Origin: Verrucomicrobiaceae bacterium
GTDB lineage: Bacteria > Verrucomicrobiota > Verrucomicrobiia > Verrucomicrobiales > Verrucomicrobiaceae
Length of the DNA: 64,000 bases
Reading direction: 5' to 3'
Assembly: GCA_027487315.1 (NCBI GenBank)
Contig: JAIYDW010000249.1
Coordinates: forward strand, 17,860-81,859
Shown here: positions 36,177 through 44,873 of the stretch, in pieces
Layout of the letters: each line of letters starts with the position of its first letter
How positions within the stretch are numbered: the first letter of the stretch is position 1
Position numbers and translations under genes: made by a program
The notes under the pieces: model-generated
Seen by the model: only the letters and a program-made list of their open reading frames with translations
What the model was told of the DNA's origin: nothing
Databases searched by the model: none

Positions 36177-36706
36177 GTCAATTCTTCGGTAGCGAGTTCA
36201 CGACGTGTGCAGTCCATGAGGGTTAGGCGAATGCGATGCAGGGCTTTATAGAGCGCCATCGCGGTGCGGCCCAGTTGTCTTGCGAGGTGATCGATCTTTA
36301 TCCCGGGCGAATAAGCTGTCCGCACAAGATACCGCTGGTCTTCGGGCAGCTTTTGCAGGCAGGTGTCAAGCGCCCGGCGTTCTGCCTCGAGCGAATCTGA
36401 TTGCTCCAAGACAGTCTGCGCGAGCAGTTTAAAGACTTCGTCCCCAAATGTGTGCCGGTCTCGTGCGCGGTCCCTCCTGAATGCCAGTGCCTCCATGCGT
36501 GCCACGCCGAAGGCCCAGCGGCAGAAGGCCTCGCTGTCCATACTCGGATCAAACTTTCGCCAAAGCACCACCGCGACTTCCTGCATCACCTCTCGCTCCT
36601 CATCATGGTTGAACAATAAAGAGCGCACAAACACGCGCAAAGATTCCTCGAGCCCCATGAAGAGGCGGAGAAAATGATCCTGTTGCACTATGTCGGATTC
36701 CGTCAT
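36173..36706 (-). CDS. ECF-type sigma-70 factor, Rhodopirellula/Verrucomicrobium family
   Basis: A 177-residue sigma factor with regions 2 and 4 only. Region 2 shows LFNHDEEREVMQEVAVVLWRKF and FCRWAFGVARMEALAFRRDR; region 4 shows LQKLPEDQRYLVRTAYSPG, then IDHLARQLGRTAMALYKALH as its helix-turn-helix. The layout matches TIGR02989, the group that expanded in Planctomycetes and Verrucomicrobia. It is the first gene of a tight minus-strand run down to the sulfatase and likely activates that operon, and perhaps itself, when released by the adjacent membrane protein. Confidence 0.9.
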   Translation of the reverse strand: MTESDIVQQDHFLRLFMGLEESLRVFVRSLLFNHDEEREVMQEVAVVLWRKFDPSMDSEAFCRWAFGVARMEALAFRRDRARDRHTFGDEVFKLLAQTVLEQSDSLEAERRALDTCLQKLPEDQRYLVRTAYSPGIKIDHLARQLGRTAMALYKALHRIRLTLMDCTRRELATEELT

Positions 36707-37196
36707 TCAAGAGAGATGCTCCATTAAGGGTCGGAATTTGCCGGAAAATCTTCACTTTTTTTCGTGCTCGAATGGTTGCCAAGCATGGAACATGGGAACG
36801 ACACGCGTGGCGGCGCGGCGTTGGTTGTCATCACAGCGATGGAGTCCGTGTCATTGAGGAGCGAAATGGTGTCTGCTCATGCCTCGGGATCCTGCATGGT
36901 GATGATGCTTCCACGGTTAACGTCTTTGCGCATGTGCAGGCAGCTCGGAACGGCTTCGAGGCCTTTTTTAGACCGGTTCTCAAAAAAATTGTCATTTTAA
37001 TCCAGCGGCCTCAGTGGCAAGGGAGTCGCGCAGATCAATAGCGGGCAAGCGGCTGACGCAGCCAATGAGGCTGCTCCGCCGCTGGGCAAGGTGTCATGCA
37101 TTTCGAGAACCGGTCTAGGTCCAGAATCGGCAGGCTTGCCCTTTTCCACGCTGAGGAGGGTCTTTGCCGGAAAAGGTAGTTCCATCAGGCCAAGCC
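36707..37196. other. 490-bp intergenic region upstream of the sigma factor
   Basis: This gap must hold the sigma-operon promoter and the 3' end of the sorbosone-dehydrogenase transcript. A plus-strand frame, ATG at 36772 to stop at 37041 (89 codons), has a natural-looking composition (GVRVIEERNGVCSCLGILHG, then ARNGFEAFFRPVLKKI), but I recognise no family and see no ribosome site. A poly-A run lies about 65 bases upstream of the sigma start on the minus strand. No confident promoter or terminator could be chosen. Confidence 0.4.
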
Positions 37197-40100
37197 TCAC
37201 CTGGCGCTGATACGCACCCGGAAAAACTGCTGGGGTCCCGAGACAGGGCCGGAAAGTGTGATGGCACCGCCCTGGGTGGGCAGGCCATGATTGCCGGGGA
37301 TGTCCCAGGTTGTCCATGTCATCAAGTCGGTCGAGGTTTCGATGACGGCGCTGCGGTTGGCGGGCAGACTGAAGGTGAGGCTGGCCTGCGTGCCGTTATT
37401 GGTCAGCTGTGGATTAAGGAAGGCGGTTCCCTTGCGGGGATCGGTTCCGGCGAGGTATTCGGACTGGTTAATGGCGCCATCCGCATCGGCATCCTCGTCT
37501 GGCGCTCCTTCGAGGCTGGTGGTGTTGCCAAAGTTGGCCAGCCGCCAGTCTGAGTAGCTTTGCTGGGTGGGCAAGGCTGCGTTAATCCAGGATTCGAGTA
37601 AGGTCAGCGCTGGCTGGTCGAGTTCGCTGGTAGCGAGCGGTGGCATGCGGGTGAAGCCGTTGAACGCTCCGGTGCGATTGTAAATGATGCTGTGCAGGGT
37701 GCTGCCGGGCACGATCAGGCGATTGGCGGTATTACCGCCATTGTTTGCCGCCGGGGTGTTGATGAGAAGCGTCTGGTCGAGGGTCAGCTCCGGGCGGCCA
37801 TCCCAGGGGGAGGTGCCGCCAGTGCCGCCGGCTTTGTGGCAATAAGCGCAATTGACCGCAAGGTAACTGCGCACGCGGGCCTCAATAGGAAAGGCACTCT
37901 CAGTTGGCCGGAGATGGCGCGGAAGGAGGTTGGGCGATTCGACGGCGTTGGCAAAGTAGCCCGCACTTTGCAGGAGCGTGAGCTGATTTCCGGTGAAGCC
38001 GTTCATCGTGCCTGTGAGATTGAACTGGCGGGTGTTCGAGGACAACGCGTGACCGGCCTGCGGGGTGTGGCAAGTGAGGCAACTGGCCCGGCTCGGGATG
38101 CTCCAGCGCTGCACGCGCGGGGTGCCGTTTTCGACCACGTTCAGGTCAAACTCCACGCCTTCCTCAGGCACGAGTGTGGCTTCCGTGCCGGCGTCGTTCC
38201 AGCGGTAACTGACACCGTAGGATCCACCGGCATTGCGGACGAGCAGCCGGGTCTCCAGCCTTCGCCGGGTGGCGGGATTGCCGCGCGTGAGGTCCATGTC
38301 GAAGTGCTTCACCCACACCTGGCCGGTGGGAAAGCTCCACTCGCCATCCCGGCTCCAGGTCATCGTGCTCGATAGCGCAGGGATGGTGAACCAGCGCCGC
38401 TTCTCCGCGAAGTCGCTCCAGAAGGGCAGGTTCACCGAGTAGGAGACGACACCGGGATTGGGAGAAAGATCCGCCAAGTCCGCGAAAACTCCCGTCTCGC
38501 TCAGCGTCGCCGGATAACCTGTGGACGGCACGCCACCGATCAGGCGGCGGATGCGATCCGAACTCAAGTTTGCCATCAAGACATCGCCGTTGGACGGGTC
38601 ACGCCCAAAGGCGACAATGCCGCCTTCGCCCGTGAGCCGGACCGGTGTGGTCGCCCCATTCGCACCGCTGCGTCGGATGCTCCAGATGTTCCCAGATACA
38701 TAGTCCGCATAGATGTAAGAACCCACCAACGAGGGAAACCGAGAGCCCCGATAAACGATCCCGCCCGTGATGGAGTTTCCCTGGGTGGGACCGCTTCCTC
38801 GCGTGTAATCGTGAATCGGACGGGTCCCGAAGAGAGTATCGAAATTGGTGGGAGCCTGTGCCGACTTCGGACCGTTCACGGAGCCTTCCCTGAGCGCCCA
38901 GCCGTAGTTCCCGCCTCGCGTGACGATATTGATCTCCTCACGCTGCCCGCCTCCCACGTCGGCGACCCAGAGATCGCCACCGACTGGGTCAAACGACATG
39001 CGCCAAGGATTGCGCAACCCAGAGGCCCAAATCTCGGAACGCACAAAGGGCAACTCGCCCGAGGGAATCGCCGTCCCGTTGAACGTCCCGTTCCAATTCC
39101 CGCCAAGGCTGGTGTGGACGTAGGGATTGTCGATGGGAATGCTGTAGCGGGCGATCCCGCTGTCCCGAATGACCGCATCGGGCGGCGGGCTGGAGGGATA
39201 ATCGACCGGGTTCGGGTTGGCGTTTGGCTCCAAGTTGCCAGGGCGTTTATCGACATCGATCCGCAAGATGGAGCAGAAGAGATCCTTGGTGATGCGTTGG
39301 CTATTGTTCCTTGCGTCGCTTTGATCTCCTTCATCCCCAGTGGAAATGTAGAGGTATCCGTCCTGCCCGAAATGGAGATCGCCGCCGTTGTGATTGTTCA
39401 CCTCGTCGAGTTGTTCGATCAAGACCAGTTCGGAGGCCGGATCGGCAGCGTTAGGGTTTCCCGCCTGAGTGGTGAAGCGCGAGACGCGATTGTAAATGAC
39501 ACCGCTTCGCGCCGGCGTATAGAAGAGGTAGAAATACCGATTGCTGGCATAGTTCGGGTGAAAGGCCAGTCCCAGCAAACCGTTCTCGCTGCCGGTGTCG
39601 AGGGATTCTCCGCGAGAGGTCAGGAGCGTGGGGAGATCGAGAAACGTCGAAGCGGTTGGTGTGGCGGCATTGGTGTTGGGAATGACCCGCAGGAGCCCCC
39701 CTTTTTGACAGACGAAGAGCCGGGACGTTTCGCCGGGAGGAGTCGCCAGCGTGGTGGGATCGGTAAACGTGATCGGAAAGGCATCGACGAGTTGGTAGCT
39801 CGTGGGAGGCGGCGACGAAGGCACATTGACCGTGGGTGCTGCCAGGCGCAGATTTGGTGAAAAGGTGATCGTTACGTTCGTGATCTCGGACTGACCGGCG
39901 GCATTGATCGCCCGATACGTGATCGTATCCGTGGCTGGATTTCCCGTGGTATGGACATACCGAATTCGATTGAGCTCATCAACGACGACGGTTCCGAACT
40001 GCGGCCCTTGAGCAATCGTGACGAACAGGCCCCCCGTGTCGTTCGCCAGCACGGGAATTGAGGCTTTGGCACCAGGGTTTAAGATGATGGCATCTGACTG

Positions 40101-40955
40101 GGCCACGGGTAGAGCTGGATTCGCTCCTCTGGCAAAGCTGGCGTTGATTTCGAGCTGTGTCAGAGCCTGATCGTAGAGGCGAACTTCGTTGTAGCGAATG
40201 TTTGAGGTCCAATCGTTCGATCCCTGCGACCGTCCCAGCCAATTGTTCACGTCCTCTAGCGAGGAGAGCCGGAAATTCAGATCGATTGAGCGGACAAAGA
40301 CCGTATCGCGATACCAAGTCAGGCGCCCGCCCGTCGCAGCGAAGGTCCCCACTCCGGCTTCATACGTCACGATGTAATGGTGTTCGGTCCCGGCCGAAGT
40401 CGGCAAAGACGTGTCTCCCTGGACGGGGGTGGCCCCATTGAGGCGCCCCTCCAGCCTTTGCGCATTCAATGCGGACGCACTGGTTCCTCGACTGATGTTC
40501 AAATTGATGCCGTCACTGGCGCTGGTCGATCCGGCACTCGTGGTGGAGGTGTTGGTGATCTCGCCCGCAGCGCCCCCTCCAACCCCTGCCGTGTTAACGC
40601 GCCCAAACTCGAAAAGACGCTGGTTGTTCTGCATCGACACCGCCGTCGCCCAAATCTCCACGGTGAGATTCGTCTTGCTGGAGATAATCCCATTCGGCAG
40701 GTCGATGTAGGCGGAGATGACGTTCGCGGCTGCCGTTGAAGCAGCCCCGCTTCCTGGCAGCGTTAGGGCGGTTCCCGTGAAACTGGCGTTCACACCCACG
40801 ATGGTGGCAGTCGCTCCTCCGATGGAGTCCGCCATCGTGGTTCCGGGGCTCGCAGCGCCGGATGGCTGATTGAAGGACCAACGATTGGTGATGACGGCCG
40901 AAACCGGAGACAAACCGGCCATGCAAAAGCCAAGGACGAGGACGATTTTCTTCAT
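37197..40955 (-). CDS. secreted LamG / sorbosone-dehydrogenase / cytochrome c chimera
   Basis: A 1252-residue protein with signal peptide MKKIVLVLGFCMAGLSPVSA. Order: LamG-like concanavalin domain (about 25-275), a cadherin-like strand domain (about 280-370: DAIILNPGAKASIPVLANDT), a PQQ-type glucose/sorbosone dehydrogenase propeller (about 385-770: GLLGLAFHPNY, VNNHNGGDLHFGQDGYLYIS, GLRNPWRMSFDP, GGNYGWALREG), a cytochrome region with CLTCHTPQAGH (about 958) and CAYCHKAGG (about 1035), and a terminal module (DADADGAINQSEYLAGTDP, VIETSTDLMTW). It probably oxidises sugar or aldose groups and passes electrons to its own hemes. It has no coupled partner gene. Confidence 0.9.
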   Translation of the reverse strand: MKKIVLVLGFCMAGLSPVSAVITNRWSFNQPSGAASPGTTMADSIGGATATIVGVNASFTGTALTLPGSGAASTAAANVISAYIDLPNGIISSKTNLTVEIWATAVSMQNNQRLFEFGRVNTAGVGGGAAGEITNTSTTSAGSTSASDGINLNISRGTSASALNAQRLEGRLNGATPVQGDTSLPTSAGTEHHYIVTYEAGVGTFAATGGRLTWYRDTVFVRSIDLNFRLSSLEDVNNWLGRSQGSNDWTSNIRYNEVRLYDQALTQLEINASFARGANPALPVAQSDAIILNPGAKASIPVLANDTGGLFVTIAQGPQFGTVVVDELNRIRYVHTTGNPATDTITYRAINAAGQSEITNVTITFSPNLRLAAPTVNVPSSPPPTSYQLVDAFPITFTDPTTLATPPGETSRLFVCQKGGLLRVIPNTNAATPTASTFLDLPTLLTSRGESLDTGSENGLLGLAFHPNYASNRYFYLFYTPARSGVIYNRVSRFTTQAGNPNAADPASELVLIEQLDEVNNHNGGDLHFGQDGYLYISTGDEGDQSDARNNSQRITKDLFCSILRIDVDKRPGNLEPNANPNPVDYPSSPPPDAVIRDSGIARYSIPIDNPYVHTSLGGNWNGTFNGTAIPSGELPFVRSEIWASGLRNPWRMSFDPVGGDLWVADVGGGQREEINIVTRGGNYGWALREGSVNGPKSAQAPTNFDTLFGTRPIHDYTRGSGPTQGNSITGGIVYRGSRFPSLVGSYIYADYVSGNIWSIRRSGANGATTPVRLTGEGGIVAFGRDPSNGDVLMANLSSDRIRRLIGGVPSTGYPATLSETGVFADLADLSPNPGVVSYSVNLPFWSDFAEKRRWFTIPALSSTMTWSRDGEWSFPTGQVWVKHFDMDLTRGNPATRRRLETRLLVRNAGGSYGVSYRWNDAGTEATLVPEEGVEFDLNVVENGTPRVQRWSIPSRASCLTCHTPQAGHALSSNTRQFNLTGTMNGFTGNQLTLLQSAGYFANAVESPNLLPRHLRPTESAFPIEARVRSYLAVNCAYCHKAGGTGGTSPWDGRPELTLDQTLLINTPAANNGGNTANRLIVPGSTLHSIIYNRTGAFNGFTRMPPLATSELDQPALTLLESWINAALPTQQSYSDWRLANFGNTTSLEGAPDEDADADGAINQSEYLAGTDPRKGTAFLNPQLTNNGTQASLTFSLPANRSAVIETSTDLMTWTTWDIPGNHGLPTQGGAITLSGPVSGPQQFFRVRISAR

Positions 40956-41229
40956 GTCTGCTGGGTGTTGCAGTTGGAGTTACGACAGAACTTGAGGGTT
41001 GGGATTTAGGAATAGTTGATGATGACCGATCTCACCTACATCAAAAGGCCGGGGCCGCAGGGACCACTTTCGCAACGCCAACCGCAACGCGACCAGCGCG
41101 TTGGTGCGACCGTTGCCAACGATGAGAGAGTCAATCGGTTGGGTGGAACCTCCTGGGGACATTCGCTCAGTGTGGCGGTATTCCCTCTCTGGAGATAGAG
41201 TAACCGCGACACTTTTTGGAAGAATCACG
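40956..41229. other. 274-bp gap between the chimera and the AraC regulator
   Basis: No recognisable gene. A minus-strand frame lacking ATG (GTG at 41228 to stop at 40980) is open for 82 codons but resembles no family. The region should contain the promoter of the 1252-residue protein; no clear -35/-10 pair stands out. Confidence 0.35.
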
Positions 41230-42087
41230 TCACTGCTCTGCTGTGCGGAACCGGCTTCGATACTCGCGCGGCGTCATGCCCGTCTCGCGGCGGAACTCGC
41301 GCCCGAAATGGCTTTGATCGCAAAAACCGTGCGCTGCGGCGATTTCCGCGATGGACTGCTCCGAATACACCAGCGGATGACAGGCCATGCGCACGCGCAG
41401 CCGTCGCAGGTATTGCTGCGGTGAAAGGAAAAAAGACTCACGGAATCGCCGCTCCAGCACGCGCAGAGACACCCCCGCATGCCGCGCCAATTCCGCATTC
41501 CGCACCGGCAGCGAGACACGCTCGCGCAGGTACTCCAGCGCCCGTGCCATCGACGTGTCCGCCGTCGCAAGGAACTCCGCGCGCCTGCCCAACGGACGTG
41601 CCACCCCCGCAGTGCCGACAATGCGCCCGCACTCGTCGTGCAACGGTACCTTGTCCGTCACACACCAGACCGCCGTGTGGTCGAAGCGCCCCACTAGTTC
41701 GATGCGGTTCATAATGCTCTGCCCCTTCAGCACCCGCTCGTCATCCATCTGGAACTGCGCTGCGATATGCCACGGAGACAACTCGCCATCCGTTTGTCCG
41801 AAAGCCTCCGCCACCTCCGTGAATCCATGATCCTGAAGGCACGCGCGGTTCATGACCAAATAACGCCCTGCGCGGTCCTTCACCCAAAACTGCACTCCAG
41901 GCAGATGTTCAAAAAGCTCCAGCAAGGATTGACACCGCCAGCCATCTGGTAGGGCGCTGCAGGTCTTGTCGGGCCGTTGGGACTTCATGCAGAGGCTACG
42001 GTAGGAAAGGCATTCGCGAACTGGACGGCGGACACCGGGGATTGCGCGGCCCGAAGGAACTTCAGCCGATGCAGAAGAGGCGGGCAT
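41230..42087 (-). CDS. AraC-family transcriptional regulator with N-terminal PAS domain
   Basis: A 285-residue regulator. A PAS domain (about 52-170: LPGVQFWVKDRAGRYLVMNR, then GRIVGTAGVARPLG) is followed by a C-terminal AraC domain (about 180-280) with two helix-turn-helices: NAELARHAGVSLRVLERRF and SIAEIAAAHGFCDQSHFGRE, ending TGMTPREYRSRFR. Starts at 42087 or 41988 are both possible; neither has a good ribosome site and the first 33 residues look unconserved. PAS-AraC proteins are common in Verrucomicrobia. It may control the flanking oxidoreductase genes (PVC heme protein upstream, sorbosone-dehydrogenase chimera downstream), all on the same strand. Confidence 0.9.
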   Translation of the reverse strand: MPASSASAEVPSGRAIPGVRRPVRECLSYRSLCMKSQRPDKTCSALPDGWRCQSLLELFEHLPGVQFWVKDRAGRYLVMNRACLQDHGFTEVAEAFGQTDGELSPWHIAAQFQMDDERVLKGQSIMNRIELVGRFDHTAVWCVTDKVPLHDECGRIVGTAGVARPLGRRAEFLATADTSMARALEYLRERVSLPVRNAELARHAGVSLRVLERRFRESFFLSPQQYLRRLRVRMACHPLVYSEQSIAEIAAAHGFCDQSHFGREFRRETGMTPREYRSRFRTAEQ

Positions 42088-42415
42088 GCTGTTATTGGGG
42101 GCATCCTTCTACCGATGCTAGCTCTGCATTCCCTCTAAATCATACAAGAAATAACCTAAACTACGATTCGCTTTTCTCACTGTTTGACCGAGCGCCAGGT
42201 CTGTCGAGGCGAATGTCACGGAACGCCGCCGGATTGAGGGGTGGTAATTGTCGTGCACGATCTGATTGCATACACCAGCGCTCCGCCCCCAGCGTCCTCG
42301 CATGGTCCGCCGTGACCTTCACCATCAGGTCAAAGACCTCAGCCTGTGAAAACAGCAGAAACCGCCAGGGCAGGCAGGTCTTTCAAGATGACAAGGTGTG
42401 CCATCTGTTAAGCGA
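42088..42415. other. 328-bp intergenic region, possible gene remnant
   Basis: No intact gene. On the minus strand one frame is open for about 73 codons before a TAG near 42166 and reads naturally (LPWRFLLFSQAEVFDLMVKV, then ARQLPPLNPAAFRDIRLDRP). The FRDIRL ending recalls the last strand of DUF1080-like domains, but no start or ribosome site is present. It could be the eroded 3' end of a gene once behind the PVC heme protein gene, or chance. Confidence 0.3.
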
Positions 42416-44827
42416 TTAACGGCTCTGAATCCGAGCCAGCAAATCCGCCGTTTCCTGAGCGGTTAGCGCGGCCTCTAATCCCTCTGGCATCAGGGAACGC
42501 GAAAGCGTTTTCACGGTGCGAATCTTGGCTCTCGGCACTGGAACATCCACGCCGCCAGGCAACCGGAGACTGAAACCGCCAGGAGTTTCGGCAACAAGCA
42601 GACCCGCCAGCACACTGCCATCTGTCTGGGTGATCTCGGTCGTAACGTGGCGCTGTTCCACCGCTTTATTGGGATCGAAAATGGCTTCCAAGATCTGCTC
42701 CATCGGTTTGGCGGCCACGGTCTCGAGTTTCGGCCCCACATCAGCACCCGACCCGTTCAACTGATGACACGCCATGCACGCCTTTTGATACACTTGCTCT
42801 CCTCTGACCGCGTCTCCCCGGAGTTTGGAGACTTGTTCGAGGTAGCGTTTCACGACCGCCATCCGATCCGGGTTGTTGCGGGTGATCAAAGGCAGATTGG
42901 CGGCTGCAGCCGGGGTTTCAGCCTCAGGAAACCAACTGGCCAGTTCAGCCGGATGGACGTCATTGCTTCCCGCCGCATTCAGTGCCACTCCACGCACTTG
43001 GGGATGAAAAGTCCGCATGAGGTCCAGTAGCGCTGGTCGATGCGCTTCCTCTAGCAAGGCCGCCGTCCACGCCGCTTGAAGACGCACCCCGTGGGACTGC
43101 GCTGCCTCCTGCGAAAGAGCCAAAAGCCAGGGCAGAGCCGTTCGATCCCCAGACTCCAGCAGCTGTCGCTGAGCGGTATCACGCTGCCAACGCTGGGGCG
43201 AACCCATGGCAGCGGCAAGATCTTCCAGCAATCGATGTTTCCCTTCTCGAGCCGAGGGACCTTCAACGCGAAACACGCGCCCGCGATCCTCCCCTGCACG
43301 CAGATTCAGGCCCTTGACCATTTCTGGTGGGATCCACTCCGGATGCTCCAAGACCAACCGATACATGTCCACGATGTACAACGCCCCATCGGGTCCTTCA
43401 CGGATCATCGTGGGCCGAAACCAATGGTCCGTGCTGGCAACAAACTCCGTCTCCAAATCCTCGGGATGCCGGGTGCTGATGAGCGGAAAACGGGAGTAAT
43501 CCAGCACATCTCGGCGGATCAAATGGTTCGCAGGCTCGCAGATCAGCAGGCAGTCGAGTTGACCATCGAACCAGGGCATGGGCGAACAGGCCGCCGTGAG
43601 AACATGAGTCGCCCCAGCCCAGTTGAACCGACGCACAGGTGGGCTGATCGTGAAGACTCGAGTGTCAGTATTCAGCACCGAACGCACCGACTTAGCCACC
43701 CGGTCTGTATGCTGTTCCAAATACCTCATGGGCACGTGATAATGCCAGCCCAGGGTGCTGTTATTGTTTCCAAACCAATTGCCGCAATCATCCCGCCATT
43801 TGCCATACTGAGAACGCCCGGTTTCAAGCCGGAACTCGCCTGAGACCGGATGAAAGCTGAAATCGTGCGTGCCCAGTTTGATCTTGGCTCCCGTTTTCAA
43901 ACAAGTGATGTCTCCGCCGCTGTCGCCATTTGCACCGTAAAACCAACCATCCAGCCCCCACGCAAAGCCATTCACCAAATGCTGCGGATTGCCCGCAGTA
44001 AAGCCGGTAAACCAAGCCTCGCGCCTGTCACACACGCTATCACCATCTGTATCCTTGGCGTATAGGATGTCCGGAATCGCCGAAATGAAAACGCCCCCAT
44101 CCCAAAAGGCCAGCCCTGTGGGATGCCGCAGACCTTCCAAAAAAAGGGTGGCCCGGTCATAGTCACCGTCCGCATCCGTGTCCTCCAAGATTTTGATTCG
44201 CCCATCTTGCAGGGGTGAAACTTTCTCCTGCCCGCTGCGGCCATCGGAGGTCTTTTCCCCTGGTGCAAAGGGGTAGTCTCCCATCTCCACCACCCACATT
44301 CGCCCTTGCGCATCCCAGTCCACAAAGATGGGATCCTGCACCAGTGGCTCATGGGCCACCAAACGGATCGTGTAGCCTGGCTTCACGCGCAGGGTTTTGA
44401 GCGAGTCCTCGGGCGACAGCGGTGCCGGCCCTGGCACACGCAAAAGCTCGGCCAACGGCATCAGCACAGCACCCGCTGCATCTCTCAAAGCCCCTTCTTC
44501 AAATCGCACCCCGGTGTTTTCACCCTTCGCATCCACAAGCAATGGCAGGCTGCCGGCATCACCAGCACGACCTTCACGCAGCACCTGTGTCCAACCCTTT
44601 TCCCACTGCACATTGGCCTTCGCTACGGGATTAAAGAGATAAACGCCATAACTTTTGGGATTCGAGATGAGCAGGTCCTCATGCCCGTCCCCATTCAGAT
44701 CCACAAAAAGCAGCCCCCCCTGTTCAGCCGCCTCCGGCAGTGGCGCGATCTTTATCGCCGCCTCCGGCGTCAACCCACCCCGTGCAGAGGCAAGCATCAG
44801 GCTGCAGCATAGAAGTGTTTTGATCAT
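42416..44827 (-). CDS. PVC-type heme-binding dehydrogenase-like protein
   Basis: An 803-residue exported protein; ATG at 44827 gives the signal peptide MIKTLLCCSLMLASARG. The N-terminus (to about 130) has an FG-GAP/VCBS-like repeat (FVDLNGDGHEDLLISNPKSY). The main propeller is of the membrane-bound-dehydrogenase type common in Planctomycetes and Verrucomicrobia (FVDWDAQGRMWVVEMGDYP, ILEDTDADGDYDRATLF, GLDGWFYGANGDSGG, MIREGPDGALYIVDMYR). A HEAT-like helical region leads to a C-terminal cytochrome domain with YQKACMACHQLNGSG (about 683) and IFDPNKAVEQRH. One c-type heme is expected; the substrate is unknown. It starts 46 bp after the dimethylformamidase-like gene, so the two are probably cotranscribed. 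Confidence 0.9.
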   Translation of the reverse strand: MIKTLLCCSLMLASARGGLTPEAAIKIAPLPEAAEQGGLLFVDLNGDGHEDLLISNPKSYGVYLFNPVAKANVQWEKGWTQVLREGRAGDAGSLPLLVDAKGENTGVRFEEGALRDAAGAVLMPLAELLRVPGPAPLSPEDSLKTLRVKPGYTIRLVAHEPLVQDPIFVDWDAQGRMWVVEMGDYPFAPGEKTSDGRSGQEKVSPLQDGRIKILEDTDADGDYDRATLFLEGLRHPTGLAFWDGGVFISAIPDILYAKDTDGDSVCDRREAWFTGFTAGNPQHLVNGFAWGLDGWFYGANGDSGGDITCLKTGAKIKLGTHDFSFHPVSGEFRLETGRSQYGKWRDDCGNWFGNNNSTLGWHYHVPMRYLEQHTDRVAKSVRSVLNTDTRVFTISPPVRRFNWAGATHVLTAACSPMPWFDGQLDCLLICEPANHLIRRDVLDYSRFPLISTRHPEDLETEFVASTDHWFRPTMIREGPDGALYIVDMYRLVLEHPEWIPPEMVKGLNLRAGEDRGRVFRVEGPSAREGKHRLLEDLAAAMGSPQRWQRDTAQRQLLESGDRTALPWLLALSQEAAQSHGVRLQAAWTAALLEEAHRPALLDLMRTFHPQVRGVALNAAGSNDVHPAELASWFPEAETPAAAANLPLITRNNPDRMAVVKRYLEQVSKLRGDAVRGEQVYQKACMACHQLNGSGADVGPKLETVAAKPMEQILEAIFDPNKAVEQRHVTTEITQTDGSVLAGLLVAETPGGFSLRLPGGVDVPVPRAKIRTVKTLSRSLMPEGLEAALTAQETADLLARIQSR

Positions 44828-44873
44828 TCGAAGAGGGAATAGAGAACGCAAAGAAAGCAGGCATAATCGAGCC

